64,000 nt of DNA from Candidimonas nitroreducens (GCF_002209565.1 NZ_NJIH01000006.1:186001-250000); one strand, 5' to 3'. Positions 28,515-37,170 are shown, numbered from the stretch's first letter. The notes: generated by a model not told the origin, from the sequence alone. Numbers and translations are program-made.

Positions 28515-28579
28515 TGTGAAAGAAGCCTCTTTCATCCTCGGGGGTGGCCGCAACTGCCATCCTCGTTAGGGTGAGTAGG

Positions 28580-28598
28580 CCCGCCGAAGAGCGGCGGG
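28580..28598. terminator. Candidate hairpin between convergent LysR genes
   Basis: A 7-bp stem CCCGCCG/CGGCGGG with a 5-nt loop, located between two convergent stop codons. No T-run follows. Confidence 0.3.
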
Positions 28599-28616
28599 AT
28601 CCTGAAACGCCGGCTC

Positions 28617-29513
28617 TCAGCCGGCCTTGGCGTATTTCTTTTCCGGCGGCGCCGAAACCTCCCGCAAGGCGTCCAGCAAGGCATGGGACAGATGCGAGCG
28701 CGGGTTGTCGCGCGGCATCAGCAGCCCCAGGCGCCGCATGATGGGCGGGTCGCCGAAGGGCAGCACACGGATCGTAGCGGGGAACTCGTTGGCCACGCCG
28801 CGGTTCGGCACCACCGACACGCCCAGGCCATTGGCCACCATGGCAACCACGCCTTCGACCGAGTCGATTTCCATGGTCGACTGCACCTCGAGCCCGCGCT
28901 TTTCTATTTCGGCGCCGACAATGCGGCCGACGCGCGCCATGCGGTTGAAGCGCACATAAGGGTTGTGCTCGAGCAGCTCCTGATCGGTATCGCCGGTTGC
29001 GCTCTTGTGGGCGATCACGACCATGGCCTCTTCGAAAAATTCGTGGAACTGCAGGCTGCCGCGACTGACCTCCGGCTCGGTGACCAGGGCCACGTCGAGC
29101 TGGCCATGATAGACCTCCATCTCGAGCTCGTGGGTAAGGCCGCTGGTCAGACGGATCTCGATGCCCTGCCCGCGCTGCTGCAGGCGACGCAGCGCCAGGG
29201 GCAGCCAACCCGAAATGGACGTATGCACGGCGCCCAGCTTCAGCACGCCGCCTGCGGCGTCGCGCTTCAGGCTGTCGCTCAGGCTTTCCCAATGCTCGAT
29301 CAGGTCACGCGCCCGGTCGATCAGGCGCAGCCCGCTGGCGGTAAGCACGGGCGGACGGCGGGTGCGGTCGAACAACACCGTACCCAGCTCTTCTTCGAGC
29401 GCACGCATCTGCATGCTGACCGCGGACAGCGACAAGCCGATGACCTTGCCGGCTTCGGCGAAGCTGCCGCGGTCGGCGACCGCGACCAGTGTGTATAGCG
29501 TCTTGACGTCCAT
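28617..29513 (-). CDS. LysR-type transcriptional regulator at end of fumarase/SDH-like cluster
   Basis: A 298-residue LysR protein. The HTH is at residues about 2-60 (VKTLYTLVAVADRGSFAEAG, LSLSAVSMQMRALEEELG). It is the closest regulator to the amidohydrolase/fumarase/SDH-like gene run and lies 54 nt downstream of the amidohydrolase gene on the same strand. That position suggests it is cotranscribed with, and controls, the cluster. Its sequence resembles the LysR gene at 27564-28514 in the HTH region (both have the QIRALE/QMRALE helix), so the two may share ancestry. Confidence 0.9.
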   Translation of the reverse strand: MDVKTLYTLVAVADRGSFAEAGKVIGLSLSAVSMQMRALEEELGTVLFDRTRRPPVLTASGLRLIDRARDLIEHWESLSDSLKRDAAGGVLKLGAVHTSISGWLPLALRRLQQRGQGIEIRLTSGLTHELEMEVYHGQLDVALVTEPEVSRGSLQFHEFFEEAMVVIAHKSATGDTDQELLEHNPYVRFNRMARVGRIVGAEIEKRGLEVQSTMEIDSVEGVVAMVANGLGVSVVPNRGVANEFPATIRVLPFGDPPIMRRLGLLMPRDNPRSHLSHALLDALREVSAPPEKKYAKAG

Positions 29514-29567
29514 GGATATCCTGAAAATATGCCCGCCGGCGGCGCCGGGTGCGCCGGCCGGCCGCCC

Positions 29568-30404
29568 TTACAGGCCGAGCAGCTTGCGGGCATTGTCCCC
29601 CATTACCTTGGCGCGGTTCTCGGGCTTCAGGGGCAGTTGCTCGAACCATTCTTTGTAGCCCTGCACCGGGCAGAACGGAAAAGAGCTGGCGTACAGCATG
29701 CGGTCGGCCAGAAAGCCGTCGGCCGCCTTGACGTATTCTTCCCAACCCGGCATGCGCGAGAAGTACATGTCGGGCGACAGGTACAGGTTCGTCCGGCGGA
29801 AGGCCACGTGCAGGATCTGGTCGACCCAGGGCCAGCCGCCATGCGCGACCACTACCTTCAGCGACGGGAAATCGGCCAGCACGCGGTCGGTGCGTATCGG
29901 GTCGGAATAGCCCAGGTCGGGCCCCGCCGTGCCCCCGACCATCATAATGACCGGCACCTGGCGGTCTTCGCAATGGGCGTAAATGGGATACAGGCGGCGG
30001 TCGTCCGCATACATGGGCACGGGATACGCCCCCGGCTCGATATTGATCAGCTTGAAGCCTTGTTGCAGGGCTTCGTCTATGGTGGCGCAGGCCTGGCGCC
30101 GCGAGGTGGGGTCGATGGACGCGGCGCCGATGAAGCGCGGGCCATAGGTCTGCATGATGTGCAGCACGTCTTCGTTCGAGACACTGCCCAGCATGCCGGC
30201 GCGCCGGCCCACCACCACGCCGTATTCGATGTCGGCGCGATCCATCTCGGCCAGCAGCATGTCCATGGACTGCTGCTGGGCGGCCGGCGAGGGCTCGAAG
30301 CCGACGGTGCGCGTGAAGCCGTCGCGCCGCTCGCCGGCGTTGTACATCAGTGTGTCGAGAAATCCGCGCAGCGGCGGACGCAGGCGGAAATCGATGATCC
30401 CCAT
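29568..30404 (-). CDS. Amidohydrolase-fold (COG2159-like) protein lacking most metal ligands
   Basis: A 278-residue TIM-barrel protein related to the amidohydrolase family 2/ACMSD-like group; family-typical segments are DDRRLYPIYAHCEDRQVPVI and LKVVVAHGGWPWVDQILHVA. The metal site is eroded. The usual HxH after strand 1 is Arg7-x-Arg9 (IDFRLRPP). The strand-5 His of a FHxG motif is Met154-Met155. The terminal Asp of GSDxP is Ser241 (YASSFPF). Only His188 in AHGG is retained. It may be a metal-independent lactonase or hydrolase, or a non-catalytic protein. Start ATG 30404 follows GAGAGG; the longer frame is not supported. It sits between the fumarase-like genes and the LysR gene, all on one strand. 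Confidence 0.78.
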   Translation of the reverse strand: MGIIDFRLRPPLRGFLDTLMYNAGERRDGFTRTVGFEPSPAAQQQSMDMLLAEMDRADIEYGVVVGRRAGMLGSVSNEDVLHIMQTYGPRFIGAASIDPTSRRQACATIDEALQQGFKLINIEPGAYPVPMYADDRRLYPIYAHCEDRQVPVIMMVGGTAGPDLGYSDPIRTDRVLADFPSLKVVVAHGGWPWVDQILHVAFRRTNLYLSPDMYFSRMPGWEEYVKAADGFLADRMLYASSFPFCPVQGYKEWFEQLPLKPENRAKVMGDNARKLLGL

Positions 30405-30581
30405 GGGTTCCTCTCGTTTTGCGGGGCCGCGGGCCCCTGCGTTCAAGTTGATCGGGCCGGGCGCGCCGCTGGCGGCATACCCGCAGCGCCCGGCACGCAG
30501 CCCCGCCCTGCCCGCCGCAACCGTATGCGGGCCGCGGCGGACGGGACGCAAGCGCGGCCCGGCGCTTTTACATCACTATCG

Positions 30582-31268
30582 CTACATCACTTCTTTCTTG
30601 CGATCGTCCGTTTCGCCATAGCGATGCAGCGCGGGCGGCTTCAGGCCGGCATACAGCTTGTCGATGCCGGCATTGATTTCCTCGCCATGCTTCTGGAACA
30701 AGGAATTGCCGGCGGCATCGCTTTCGACAATGAAAGGCCCGAAGTCCTTGACGTCGAATATCCACATGGCCTGGGCAATGCCCAGCTCGTCCAGCCAGAA
30801 CACGTCGCGCACGCCGACGATGCCGCGGCCCAGCAGCGCCCCGGTGCCGTAGCCCACGGTGGTCAGGTAGACCGCGCCATGCGGCACCATGACGCGCGCA
30901 TAGTCTTCGTGCGGCATGCCGCCCTTGCCGATGACGATGCGGGTGCCGGTCATGTCGAGCCAGCGATCCATCCATTTCGAGAACCGGAAGCTGGCCGTGG
31001 CGGTGACCGCCCCGACGTTGTAGCCACCCTTGCCGTCGGGCGCTGCCGCCGGCGAGCAATGGAAGTTGACATTGCTGACGGCTTTAAGATCGCAGGGCGG
31101 CGCAATGCCTTCGCCGAGTATCTTGTTGTAGACGCCCTCGCGCGCCGTATACACGGTGCCTGTCATGTAGACGATGGAGCCGATCTCCAGGCGCTTGATG
31201 TCTTCATCGCGCGCCGGCAGATCCAGGCGGAAAATTTTCAGATCGTCACTGTCGTTTCGGTCGGCCAT
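30582..31268 (-). CDS. Class I fumarase/L-tartrate dehydratase beta subunit
   Basis: A 228-residue protein of the Fe-S hydro-lyase beta family (TtdB/C-terminal half of FumA). Recognisable parts are IGSIVYMTGTVYTAREGVYNKI, the GPxTA-like region replaced by NVGAVTATASFRFSKWMD, and GTRIVIGKGGM. With the alpha subunit it hydrates or dehydrates a fumarate-like acid. ATG 31268 lies inside the end of the alpha gene (31-nt overlap) with GGGAGA before it, so translation is coupled. Belonging to an operon with a fumarate reductase-like complex, it may act on a substituted malate or fumarate rather than on malate itself. Confidence 0.88.
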   Translation of the reverse strand: MADRNDSDDLKIFRLDLPARDEDIKRLEIGSIVYMTGTVYTAREGVYNKILGEGIAPPCDLKAVSNVNFHCSPAAAPDGKGGYNVGAVTATASFRFSKWMDRWLDMTGTRIVIGKGGMPHEDYARVMVPHGAVYLTTVGYGTGALLGRGIVGVRDVFWLDELGIAQAMWIFDVKDFGPFIVESDAAGNSLFQKHGEEINAGIDKLYAGLKPPALHRYGETDDRKKEVM

Positions 31269-32197
31269 TCGACTGTCTCCCTGCGCATGTATGGGGTGAA
31301 CCACTGAGGGTCACCACGGTATTCGATTCTGCCGTCGGCGTGGATGCGGGCGGTGGCCCGGCGCGACGACAGGCAGAAGGTATGCATGCTGACCGGCATG
31401 CCTCCGGTGTGTGTGAAGCCGACTTCGATATGGCAGTCGACCACCATGGACGATCCCACGAAACCCATGGCGCCCATACCTATGGAATTGCCCATTTGCT
31501 TGATTTCCATCTCGAGCTCGGCGATGCGCGGGTCGGGATTGCGATCGCCGACCACGCGCAGGCAGGCGGCCTGCTTGCCCAGCTGCATGCAGGTGTCTTT
31601 CGAGCCGCCCACGCCGATGCCGACGATGGCCGGCTGACAGGCCAGGCCGCGCTTGCCGAAGGCGATCAGGCCGTCCAGCACGAAGCGCTTGATGCCGTCC
31701 AGGCCGTCGCCCGGAAACAGCATGCGGTAATCGGTGCCGAACAGGCCGCCCTTGTGCACGGTGGTGATGTCGATCCAGTCGACGTCGGGCTCGAATGACC
31801 ATTCGATTTCCGGCGCGTTGATGCCGACATTGTTGTTGTACTCGTTGCGCCACAAGGGATGCACGCGGTTGGGCCGCAGCGGCACATCGTGCGTGGCGCG
31901 CGCGGTGGCCGAGCGCAGCGCTCGTTCCACCCCGACGAAACCGGTCTGCACCGCCGCGTCGTTGCCCACCTTGACGTAATAGCGCGGCACGCCGGTATCG
32001 GCGCACATGGGCCGCCGGTCTTTGCTGGCGGCATCCCAATTGTCCATCATGGTGTGCAGCACGAAGCAGGCCAGCTTGCCCTGCTCGGTACGGCCCATCT
32101 TGCTGATGCCGTCTTTGTAGTCTTCGGGAATATCGATAGCGGCGCGCGACATGATCTCGTATGCCGCCGCCTCGATAGTGTCTATGTCTATGGCCAT
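31238..32197 (-). CDS. Class I fumarase/L-tartrate dehydratase alpha subunit
   Basis: A 319-residue Fe-S hydro-lyase alpha subunit (TtdA/N-terminal FumA). The three likely cluster cysteines are in PMCADTG, GGSKDTCMQLGK and MHTFCLSSR. It also has QPAIVGIGVGGSKD and GNSIGMGAMGFVGSSMVVDCH. The [4Fe-4S] cluster binds and activates the substrate hydroxyl in this family. AGGAGA lies before ATG 32197. It follows the flavoprotein gene by 29 nt and overlaps the beta subunit gene. Whether it is a fumarase, tartrate dehydratase or acts on another hydroxy-dicarboxylate cannot be decided here. Confidence 0.9.
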   Translation of the reverse strand: MAIDIDTIEAAAYEIMSRAAIDIPEDYKDGISKMGRTEQGKLACFVLHTMMDNWDAASKDRRPMCADTGVPRYYVKVGNDAAVQTGFVGVERALRSATARATHDVPLRPNRVHPLWRNEYNNNVGINAPEIEWSFEPDVDWIDITTVHKGGLFGTDYRMLFPGDGLDGIKRFVLDGLIAFGKRGLACQPAIVGIGVGGSKDTCMQLGKQAACLRVVGDRNPDPRIAELEMEIKQMGNSIGMGAMGFVGSSMVVDCHIEVGFTHTGGMPVSMHTFCLSSRRATARIHADGRIEYRGDPQWFTPYMRRETVEWPTETTVTI

Positions 32198-32226
32198 AAG
32201 CCTTCTCCTGATAAGTACTGCGTCCG

Positions 32227-33990
32227 TCAGGCCGCCGTAGCCGGCTGCGCCGGCGGCGGTGCACCGGCCTCGTCGTCGATCAGCGACTCGCCCGGTTTGA
32301 CGATATCGAAAGCCACCGGCACCATTTCCAGGTTCAAGCCGGTACCTTGCTGCGTGACCCGCGTATAGCAACTGCTGTCCAGATCGCCAGGCTCGGGGAA
32401 ATCTTCACGATAATGCGCGCCCCGGCTGTTCTCGCGCGCCTGCGCCGCCGTGGCAATGACCCGGGAGATCGTCACCAGGCTTTCCAGATTCAGCCAGTCG
32501 TGCCAGCTGAGGTTGAAATGGCGCGCGCCGTCTTGCACACCCACCTGGCGCAGCGCGTCGTGATGCTGGGCCACTTCCGCCATGCCGGCCTCGATGCTGG
32601 CGCCGGTGCGCATCACGCCGACCTGATCCCACATGGTGCGCGACAGGGCCTCGCGCACCGGCAGGCTGGTGCCCGCGGGCCTGGAGAACGGGAATTCGGC
32701 GCGCGCAACGCCGGCCTCGATGACGCTTTCATCGGGGTCGCGCAAGGGTGCGCCCTTGCGCACGTAGGCCGCCATGGAATCGCCGGCGATGCCGCCGAAC
32801 ACGGTGGAATTGGCCACGCCATTGCCGCCCAGGCGGTTGGCGCCATGCACGCCGCCGCAGTCTTCGCCCGCCGCGAACAGGCCCGGCGAGGCCGTGGTGC
32901 AATCAACATTGAATTCCACGCCCCCCATCAGGTAATGGGCGGTAGGCACCACCTCGACCAGGCCGCCGGCCAGGTCGAAGCCGCAATCGGCGCAGCGCTG
33001 CACCATGCCGGGGAAAGTCTTGGCGACTTTCTTCGGGCCCAAATGGCTCATCTGTATGTACACGCCGCCCATGGGGCTGGTGCGCCCGGCACGCATTTCC
33101 GCATAGATGCCGCGGCTGACCACGTCGCGCGTGGAGCGCTCGGCGCGCGCGGCATCGTAGTTCGACATGAAGCGTTCATGGTTGCCGTTGAGCAGGTAGC
33201 CGCCGGCGCCGCGCAGGCCCTCTTCCAGCACGGTGCCCGTCATGCGGGTGTCGGGGCCGCCCAGCAGGCCGGTGGGATGGAACTGCACCATCTCCATGTC
33301 GCGCAGCTGCAGCCCATAGCGCAGCGCCATGGCCAGGCCGTCGCAGGTCTTCTCGCCCGAAGGCGTGTGGTACAGGTACATGGTCGGGCCGGCGCCGGTG
33401 GCCAGCAGCACGGCCTTGGCCTGCACGAAGCGATAGCCGCCGCTGCGCATGTCGATGAACAGCACGCCGGAAATGCCCGAGCCGTCGCGCGCCGGCACCA
33501 GCTCGATGGCGCGGTGCTCTTCCATGCGCCGCACACCGGCGCCGCGCACCTGTTCCATGAGCCGGTTGATGATCTCGATGCCGGTCAGGTCGGACTTGTG
33601 CACCGTGCGGTCGAAGCTCTGGCCGGCGAAGGCCTTCTGGTGCAGCGTGCCGTCGGGATTGCGGTCGAAGAAGCAGCCGATCTCGTTTTCCAGTTCGCAG
33701 ACGCGCTCGACGGCCCCCACCACCAGGCGCCAGGCCAGATCCTGGCGCGGCAGCCACTTGCCGCCGACGATGGTGTCCATGAAGTGGCGTTCTATGGAAT
33801 CGCCCTTGGACAAGGCAACGTTGTAGCCGCCCTGCACCATGCGCGTGCAGCCGCTCTTGCCCATCAGGCCCTTGACGGCGACCGTGACTTCCAGGGTCGG
33901 GTCGGCCTGCAGCGCGTGCAGCGCGGCGAACAGGCCGGCGCCGCCGGAACCCAGCACCAGAATATCTGTTTTAGTGCGTTCGATTTGCAT
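32227..33990 (-). CDS. Succinate dehydrogenase/fumarate reductase-like flavoprotein subunit
   Basis: A 587-residue FAD subunit of the SdhA/FrdA family. The N-terminal motif is DILVLGSGGAGLFAALHA (residues 9-26). Residues equivalent to the E. coli FrdA active site are present: His238 (FHPTG), Glu257 (EEG), Arg288 (TRD), His352 (AHYLMGG) and Arg386 (ANRLGG). The histidine that links FAD covalently in SDH and FRD is Cys48 (SGCTRMVQGG), so the flavin is probably not attached in the usual way. RGEGG is RGAGG. It should interconvert a succinate-like and a fumarate-like acid, linked through the Fe-S and membrane subunits to quinone. This is probably an alternative, substrate-specific complex rather than the housekeeping SDH. 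Confidence 0.88.
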   Translation of the reverse strand: MQIERTKTDILVLGSGGAGLFAALHALQADPTLEVTVAVKGLMGKSGCTRMVQGGYNVALSKGDSIERHFMDTIVGGKWLPRQDLAWRLVVGAVERVCELENEIGCFFDRNPDGTLHQKAFAGQSFDRTVHKSDLTGIEIINRLMEQVRGAGVRRMEEHRAIELVPARDGSGISGVLFIDMRSGGYRFVQAKAVLLATGAGPTMYLYHTPSGEKTCDGLAMALRYGLQLRDMEMVQFHPTGLLGGPDTRMTGTVLEEGLRGAGGYLLNGNHERFMSNYDAARAERSTRDVVSRGIYAEMRAGRTSPMGGVYIQMSHLGPKKVAKTFPGMVQRCADCGFDLAGGLVEVVPTAHYLMGGVEFNVDCTTASPGLFAAGEDCGGVHGANRLGGNGVANSTVFGGIAGDSMAAYVRKGAPLRDPDESVIEAGVARAEFPFSRPAGTSLPVREALSRTMWDQVGVMRTGASIEAGMAEVAQHHDALRQVGVQDGARHFNLSWHDWLNLESLVTISRVIATAAQARENSRGAHYREDFPEPGDLDSSCYTRVTQQGTGLNLEMVPVAFDIVKPGESLIDDEAGAPPPAQPATAA

Positions 33991-33992
33991 GT

Positions 33993-34340
33993 TCAAAATA
34001 CCCCTATCAGGAACGCCGCGCCCACCACAATGGCCGCGCCGGCGCCCCAACCCACCCAGTTGAGCCGCGCATCGCGAGGCGCGCGCCACGGCAGGAATTC
34101 CAGCACCAGTAGCCGCAGGCCGAAGGCCAGGTGCAGCGTCAGCAGCAGCACCAGGCCCCACTCGGCGACCTTGACCACAGGCGTGTCGGTGAGTGCCAGG
34201 AAACTGTCCAGGGGCGCCGCGCCTTCCAGCGCCAGCCCCAGCGCCAGGAAATGGAACGGCAGGAAAATCGCCAGCAACAGACCCGACACACGGTGCCCGA
34301 TGAAGGCCCAATAGGCCTTGTGATTGTGGACGGATTTCAT
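33993..34340 (-). CDS. SDH/FRD-like membrane anchor subunit (SdhD-like)
   Basis: A 115-residue membrane protein with three predicted helices (residues about 14-34, 57-77, 93-113). HRVSGLLLAIFLPFHFLALG carries histidines that could hold haem or bind quinone. It starts at ATG 34340, overlapping the stop of the preceding anchor gene by 4 nt, and ends 2 nt before the flavoprotein gene. Its size and place between the other anchor and the flavoprotein support the call. Confidence 0.8.
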   Translation of the reverse strand: MKSVHNHKAYWAFIGHRVSGLLLAIFLPFHFLALGLALEGAAPLDSFLALTDTPVVKVAEWGLVLLLTLHLAFGLRLLVLEFLPWRAPRDARLNWVGWGAGAAIVVGAAFLIGVF

Positions 34341-34672
34341 GCCAGCCACCCCCCGACGGCAATCACCGCGCGCAAGCCCAGCACCAGCAGCACTATGCCG
34401 AACAGGGTGCACAGCACGCCCGCCAGGCCGCGCGGCAGGCGCGCCCATTCAATAAGAATGTTGCGTAGCCCGATCGGCGCATGCACGGAAACCGCCAGCA
34501 CGAACAAACCGTAAAAGGCCAGCCAGAACCAGTTGCCCTGGGTGCGGCCGAGGATTTCTCCGGCGGTCAGGCCGCCGCGCACCGCATAAAGAATCACGCC
34601 CAGGTGGATCAGGAGGAAAGGGCCCATGAACATCGCCGTCAGGCGCTGCAGGAGAAACAGCTTGTTTTCCAT
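34337..34672 (-). CDS. SDH/FRD-like membrane anchor subunit (cytochrome b-type)
   Basis: A 111-residue membrane protein with three helices (FMGPFLLIHLGVILYAVRGG, WFWLAFYGLFVLAVSVHAPI and a C-terminal one). Histidines in helices 1 and 2 are haem-ligand candidates. It starts 4 nt after the Fe-S subunit gene and overlaps the second anchor gene. The two anchors should carry electrons between the Fe-S subunit and quinone. Confidence 0.8.
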   Translation of the reverse strand: MENKLFLLQRLTAMFMGPFLLIHLGVILYAVRGGLTAGEILGRTQGNWFWLAFYGLFVLAVSVHAPIGLRNILIEWARLPRGLAGVLCTLFGIVLLVLGLRAVIAVGGWLA

Positions 34673-34676
34673 GGCG

Positions 34677-35438
34677 TCAGTCCCTCCGGAACAATTCCAG
34701 CAGCGAGCGCTTCTTCAGGCCGGCGATGCTGCCGGTGGGGCTCAGGCCCACCGGGCAGTGCGTCATGCAGCTGCCCTGCGTATGACAGGAGTTGCAGCCG
34801 CCGTCGGCAGTGGCCTGCTTGAGCACGCCGCGAATGTCCGCATGCCGCACGTCGTTGACCAGGCTCCAGGCGCGGTTCAGCGCGGCGGGGCCCAGATAGT
34901 CTTTGTTCCATTCCACGACATCGCAGGCGGCATAACAGATGCCGCAATTGATGCACTCGATGGCGGCATCGGCCAGCTTGCGTTCTTTGCTGGCCGGATC
35001 GACGGCCACCGGGCGCTCTTTGCGCGTGGTCTTGCCGACGAAGCGGCCGCCCGCCTTCAGCCATTTGTCGAAGAACTCGGTCATGTCGACCACCAGGTCT
35101 TTGATGCGTGGCATATTGCGCAGCGGCTCGAGCTGGATCACGCCGTCGCGCTCTACACGGCTGACGTGGGTGCGGCAAGTCCAGCGCGGCTTGCCGTTGA
35201 CCGTCATGGCGCAGGTGCCGCAGACTCCGACGCGACAGGAAAAACGGTAGGCCAGATCCGGCTCGATGCGGCGCTGGATTTCCGTGACCACGTCGAGCAC
35301 GGTCTGGTTGTCGCGCCAGGGCACCTCGTAGGTGGCGAAACCTCCCTCGTCGGCGCCGCGCCACACCCTGACCTTCAAGGCCCTGCCCGGCTCGGCGGGC
35401 TCCTGCCCCGACGGGGGCGCGAACTCCTGTGTCTTCAT
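34677..35438 (-). CDS. SDH/FRD-like iron-sulfur subunit
   Basis: A 253-residue SdhB/FrdB-family protein with all three cluster sites visible: [2Fe-2S] in SCRVGVCGTC plus the Cys of PRWTC, [4Fe-4S] in CINCGICYAAC, and the third cluster in CNSCHTQGSCMTHCP. It relays electrons between the flavoprotein and the membrane anchors. The N-terminal 20 residues are a variable extension. It is the first structural gene of the complex, 64 nt after the TPP-enzyme gene on the same strand. The order Fe-S, anchor, anchor, flavoprotein differs from the common sdhCDAB order. Confidence 0.92.
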   Translation of the reverse strand: MKTQEFAPPSGQEPAEPGRALKVRVWRGADEGGFATYEVPWRDNQTVLDVVTEIQRRIEPDLAYRFSCRVGVCGTCAMTVNGKPRWTCRTHVSRVERDGVIQLEPLRNMPRIKDLVVDMTEFFDKWLKAGGRFVGKTTRKERPVAVDPASKERKLADAAIECINCGICYAACDVVEWNKDYLGPAALNRAWSLVNDVRHADIRGVLKQATADGGCNSCHTQGSCMTHCPVGLSPTGSIAGLKKRSLLELFRRD

Positions 35439-35502
35439 TTCATCCTCTCAGATTGGAAACCTATCCATGGCCCGGCCTGTGGCCGCCCCTGCAATGTGCA
35501 AG

Positions 35503-37170
35503 CTAGTGCGGCCCGCTGGGCGTGGCGCCCTGCATCGCATACACCGGCGCCGCCTGGCCGTTCATCTCGACATTGACGCAGGCGGCCAGACCGGCCGACT
35601 GCGCCTCGGCCAAAGCCTGCGGCAACTGCGCCGGCGTGCTCACATGGGCGGCGTGCGCCCCCAGGCCGGCCGCCGCCAGGTCGTAGCGCACCGACGGGCT
35701 GAGAGTGCAGCCGATCAGCCGTTGCGGCCCGTATTCGCGCATCTGTATGACGTGCTCGGCGTTCCAGCGTGAATCATTGCCCACCACCGCCAGGAAGCGC
35801 GCCCCGGCCCGCACGGCAGTCTCGAATTCCGCCAAATGGAAGCCCACCGTGCCGTCGCCCATCAGCGCCACCACCGTGGCCTCGGGGCGGGCGATGCTGG
35901 CGGCGATGGCATAGCACAGGCCGCCGCCGATGGCGCCCGAAACACCGTTGATGACCCGGGTGGGCGCGTGGCAGAAGCCCTGCGCCCATTGGCCGAATTC
36001 GCCGCCGTCGCAAACCAGAATCGGGTCTTGGGCCGCGTCCAGCACCTGCTGCACGGCGGCGCATATCTCGGTCGGCAAGGCGGGCGCCGTTGCCGCGCCG
36101 TCCGGCGCGCCGGCCTGGACACTGCCGGCCTTCAATTCGCGCAAAGCCAGGGCGGCCGACACTTCGTCCAGCCACGCGCTCCGGCCTGCCGGGCGCGTCG
36201 CCTGGCATAGCGCGTCCAGGGCCGCATCGGCGTCCGCAACCACGGCCCGCTGCAGGCGTCCGCCCAGCAAGTTCCGGGCGCGCTCGACCAAATGGGCCTC
36301 GGGGTCGACGACGATCGCCTGCGCATCAGGGTTCCAGGCCGGTGTGCGGCCGAAGCCCAGGGTGAAATCCAGGGACTTGCCCAGCAGCAGCACCAGATCG
36401 GCGCGCGCCAGAGCGGCGGCAAAACCTCCCAGGGCCGGGTCGCGCAGGCCGCGCGGGCTTTCCATGGAGACGACGGGAGCACAGAGAGCCTGGCGGGCCG
36501 CATCCAGACGCTGTCCGGCGCGGGTCTCGTTGAGCATGGGGCCGACCAGGATCAACGGACGGCTGGCCTGCGCCAGCCGCGCCGCGATGGCGTCGACATC
36601 GGCCTGCGCCGGCTCGACCCGGCGGCGTAGCGGCTTGTCGGCGGCCACGACGTGCTCGGCCGGCACTTGTTCTTGCAGCAGATCGAACGGCAGGGCCACG
36701 TGCACGGGGCCGGGACGGCCCGAGAGGGCCACCGTGATCGCGGCGCTGACGTCCTTGTCCAGCTCGGCCGCCAGGCGCGGCCGCAGCGCCGCCTTGACCA
36801 GCGGCGCAGTGATCTGCGTCTGCGCCAGTTCCTGGAATGCGCCCGTGCCGTCGGCTGCCAAGGGGGAATCGCCGGACAGCAGCAGTACCGGGCTTTCGGC
36901 GCTGCGCGCCGAGAACAGCGGCGACAGGCCATTGGTAAGGCCCGGCGCGGCCGTCAGCAGGGCAACGCCAGGGCCGCCGGTCAATTGCGCCCAAGCATCG
37001 GCCATGTGCACCGCCGCCGCCTCGTGGCGTACATGCACGATGCGGATACCGGCGTCGATACAGGCGTTGTAGATCGGCATGATCTGGTTGCCCGACAGGC
37101 TGAAGATCGTTTTGACGCCCGCACGCACTAGGGCGTCGGTGACGAGAGAGGCTCCGGAACGAGCTGGCAT
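35503..37170 (-). CDS. Thiamine diphosphate-dependent enzyme (acetolactate synthase-like)
   Basis: A 555-residue TPP enzyme of the acetolactate synthase/benzoylformate decarboxylase superfamily. The activating Glu lies in VHVRHEAAAVHMADA (about residue 50). The cofactor motif is MGDGTVGFHLAEFETA to GNDSRW (GDG...N). The middle FAD-like domain is present (AAALARADLVLLLGKSLDF). It could be a 2-keto acid decarboxylase, carboligase or oxalyl-CoA decarboxylase-like enzyme; sequence does not settle this. It is the first gene of the SDH-like/fumarase-like run and faces a Bug receptor gene across a 359-nt AT-rich divergent promoter region. That placement suggests it processes the compound brought in by that receptor. 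Confidence 0.85.
   Translation of the reverse strand: MPARSGASLVTDALVRAGVKTIFSLSGNQIMPIYNACIDAGIRIVHVRHEAAAVHMADAWAQLTGGPGVALLTAAPGLTNGLSPLFSARSAESPVLLLSGDSPLAADGTGAFQELAQTQITAPLVKAALRPRLAAELDKDVSAAITVALSGRPGPVHVALPFDLLQEQVPAEHVVAADKPLRRRVEPAQADVDAIAARLAQASRPLILVGPMLNETRAGQRLDAARQALCAPVVSMESPRGLRDPALGGFAAALARADLVLLLGKSLDFTLGFGRTPAWNPDAQAIVVDPEAHLVERARNLLGGRLQRAVVADADAALDALCQATRPAGRSAWLDEVSAALALRELKAGSVQAGAPDGAATAPALPTEICAAVQQVLDAAQDPILVCDGGEFGQWAQGFCHAPTRVINGVSGAIGGGLCYAIAASIARPEATVVALMGDGTVGFHLAEFETAVRAGARFLAVVGNDSRWNAEHVIQMREYGPQRLIGCTLSPSVRYDLAAAGLGAHAAHVSTPAQLPQALAEAQSAGLAACVNVEMNGQAAPVYAMQGATPSGPH

Noticed and set aside
32347-34314. 655-codon plus-strand open frame opposite the SDH-like flavoprotein
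   Set aside because: Ala/His/Arg-rich antisense shadow without motifs.
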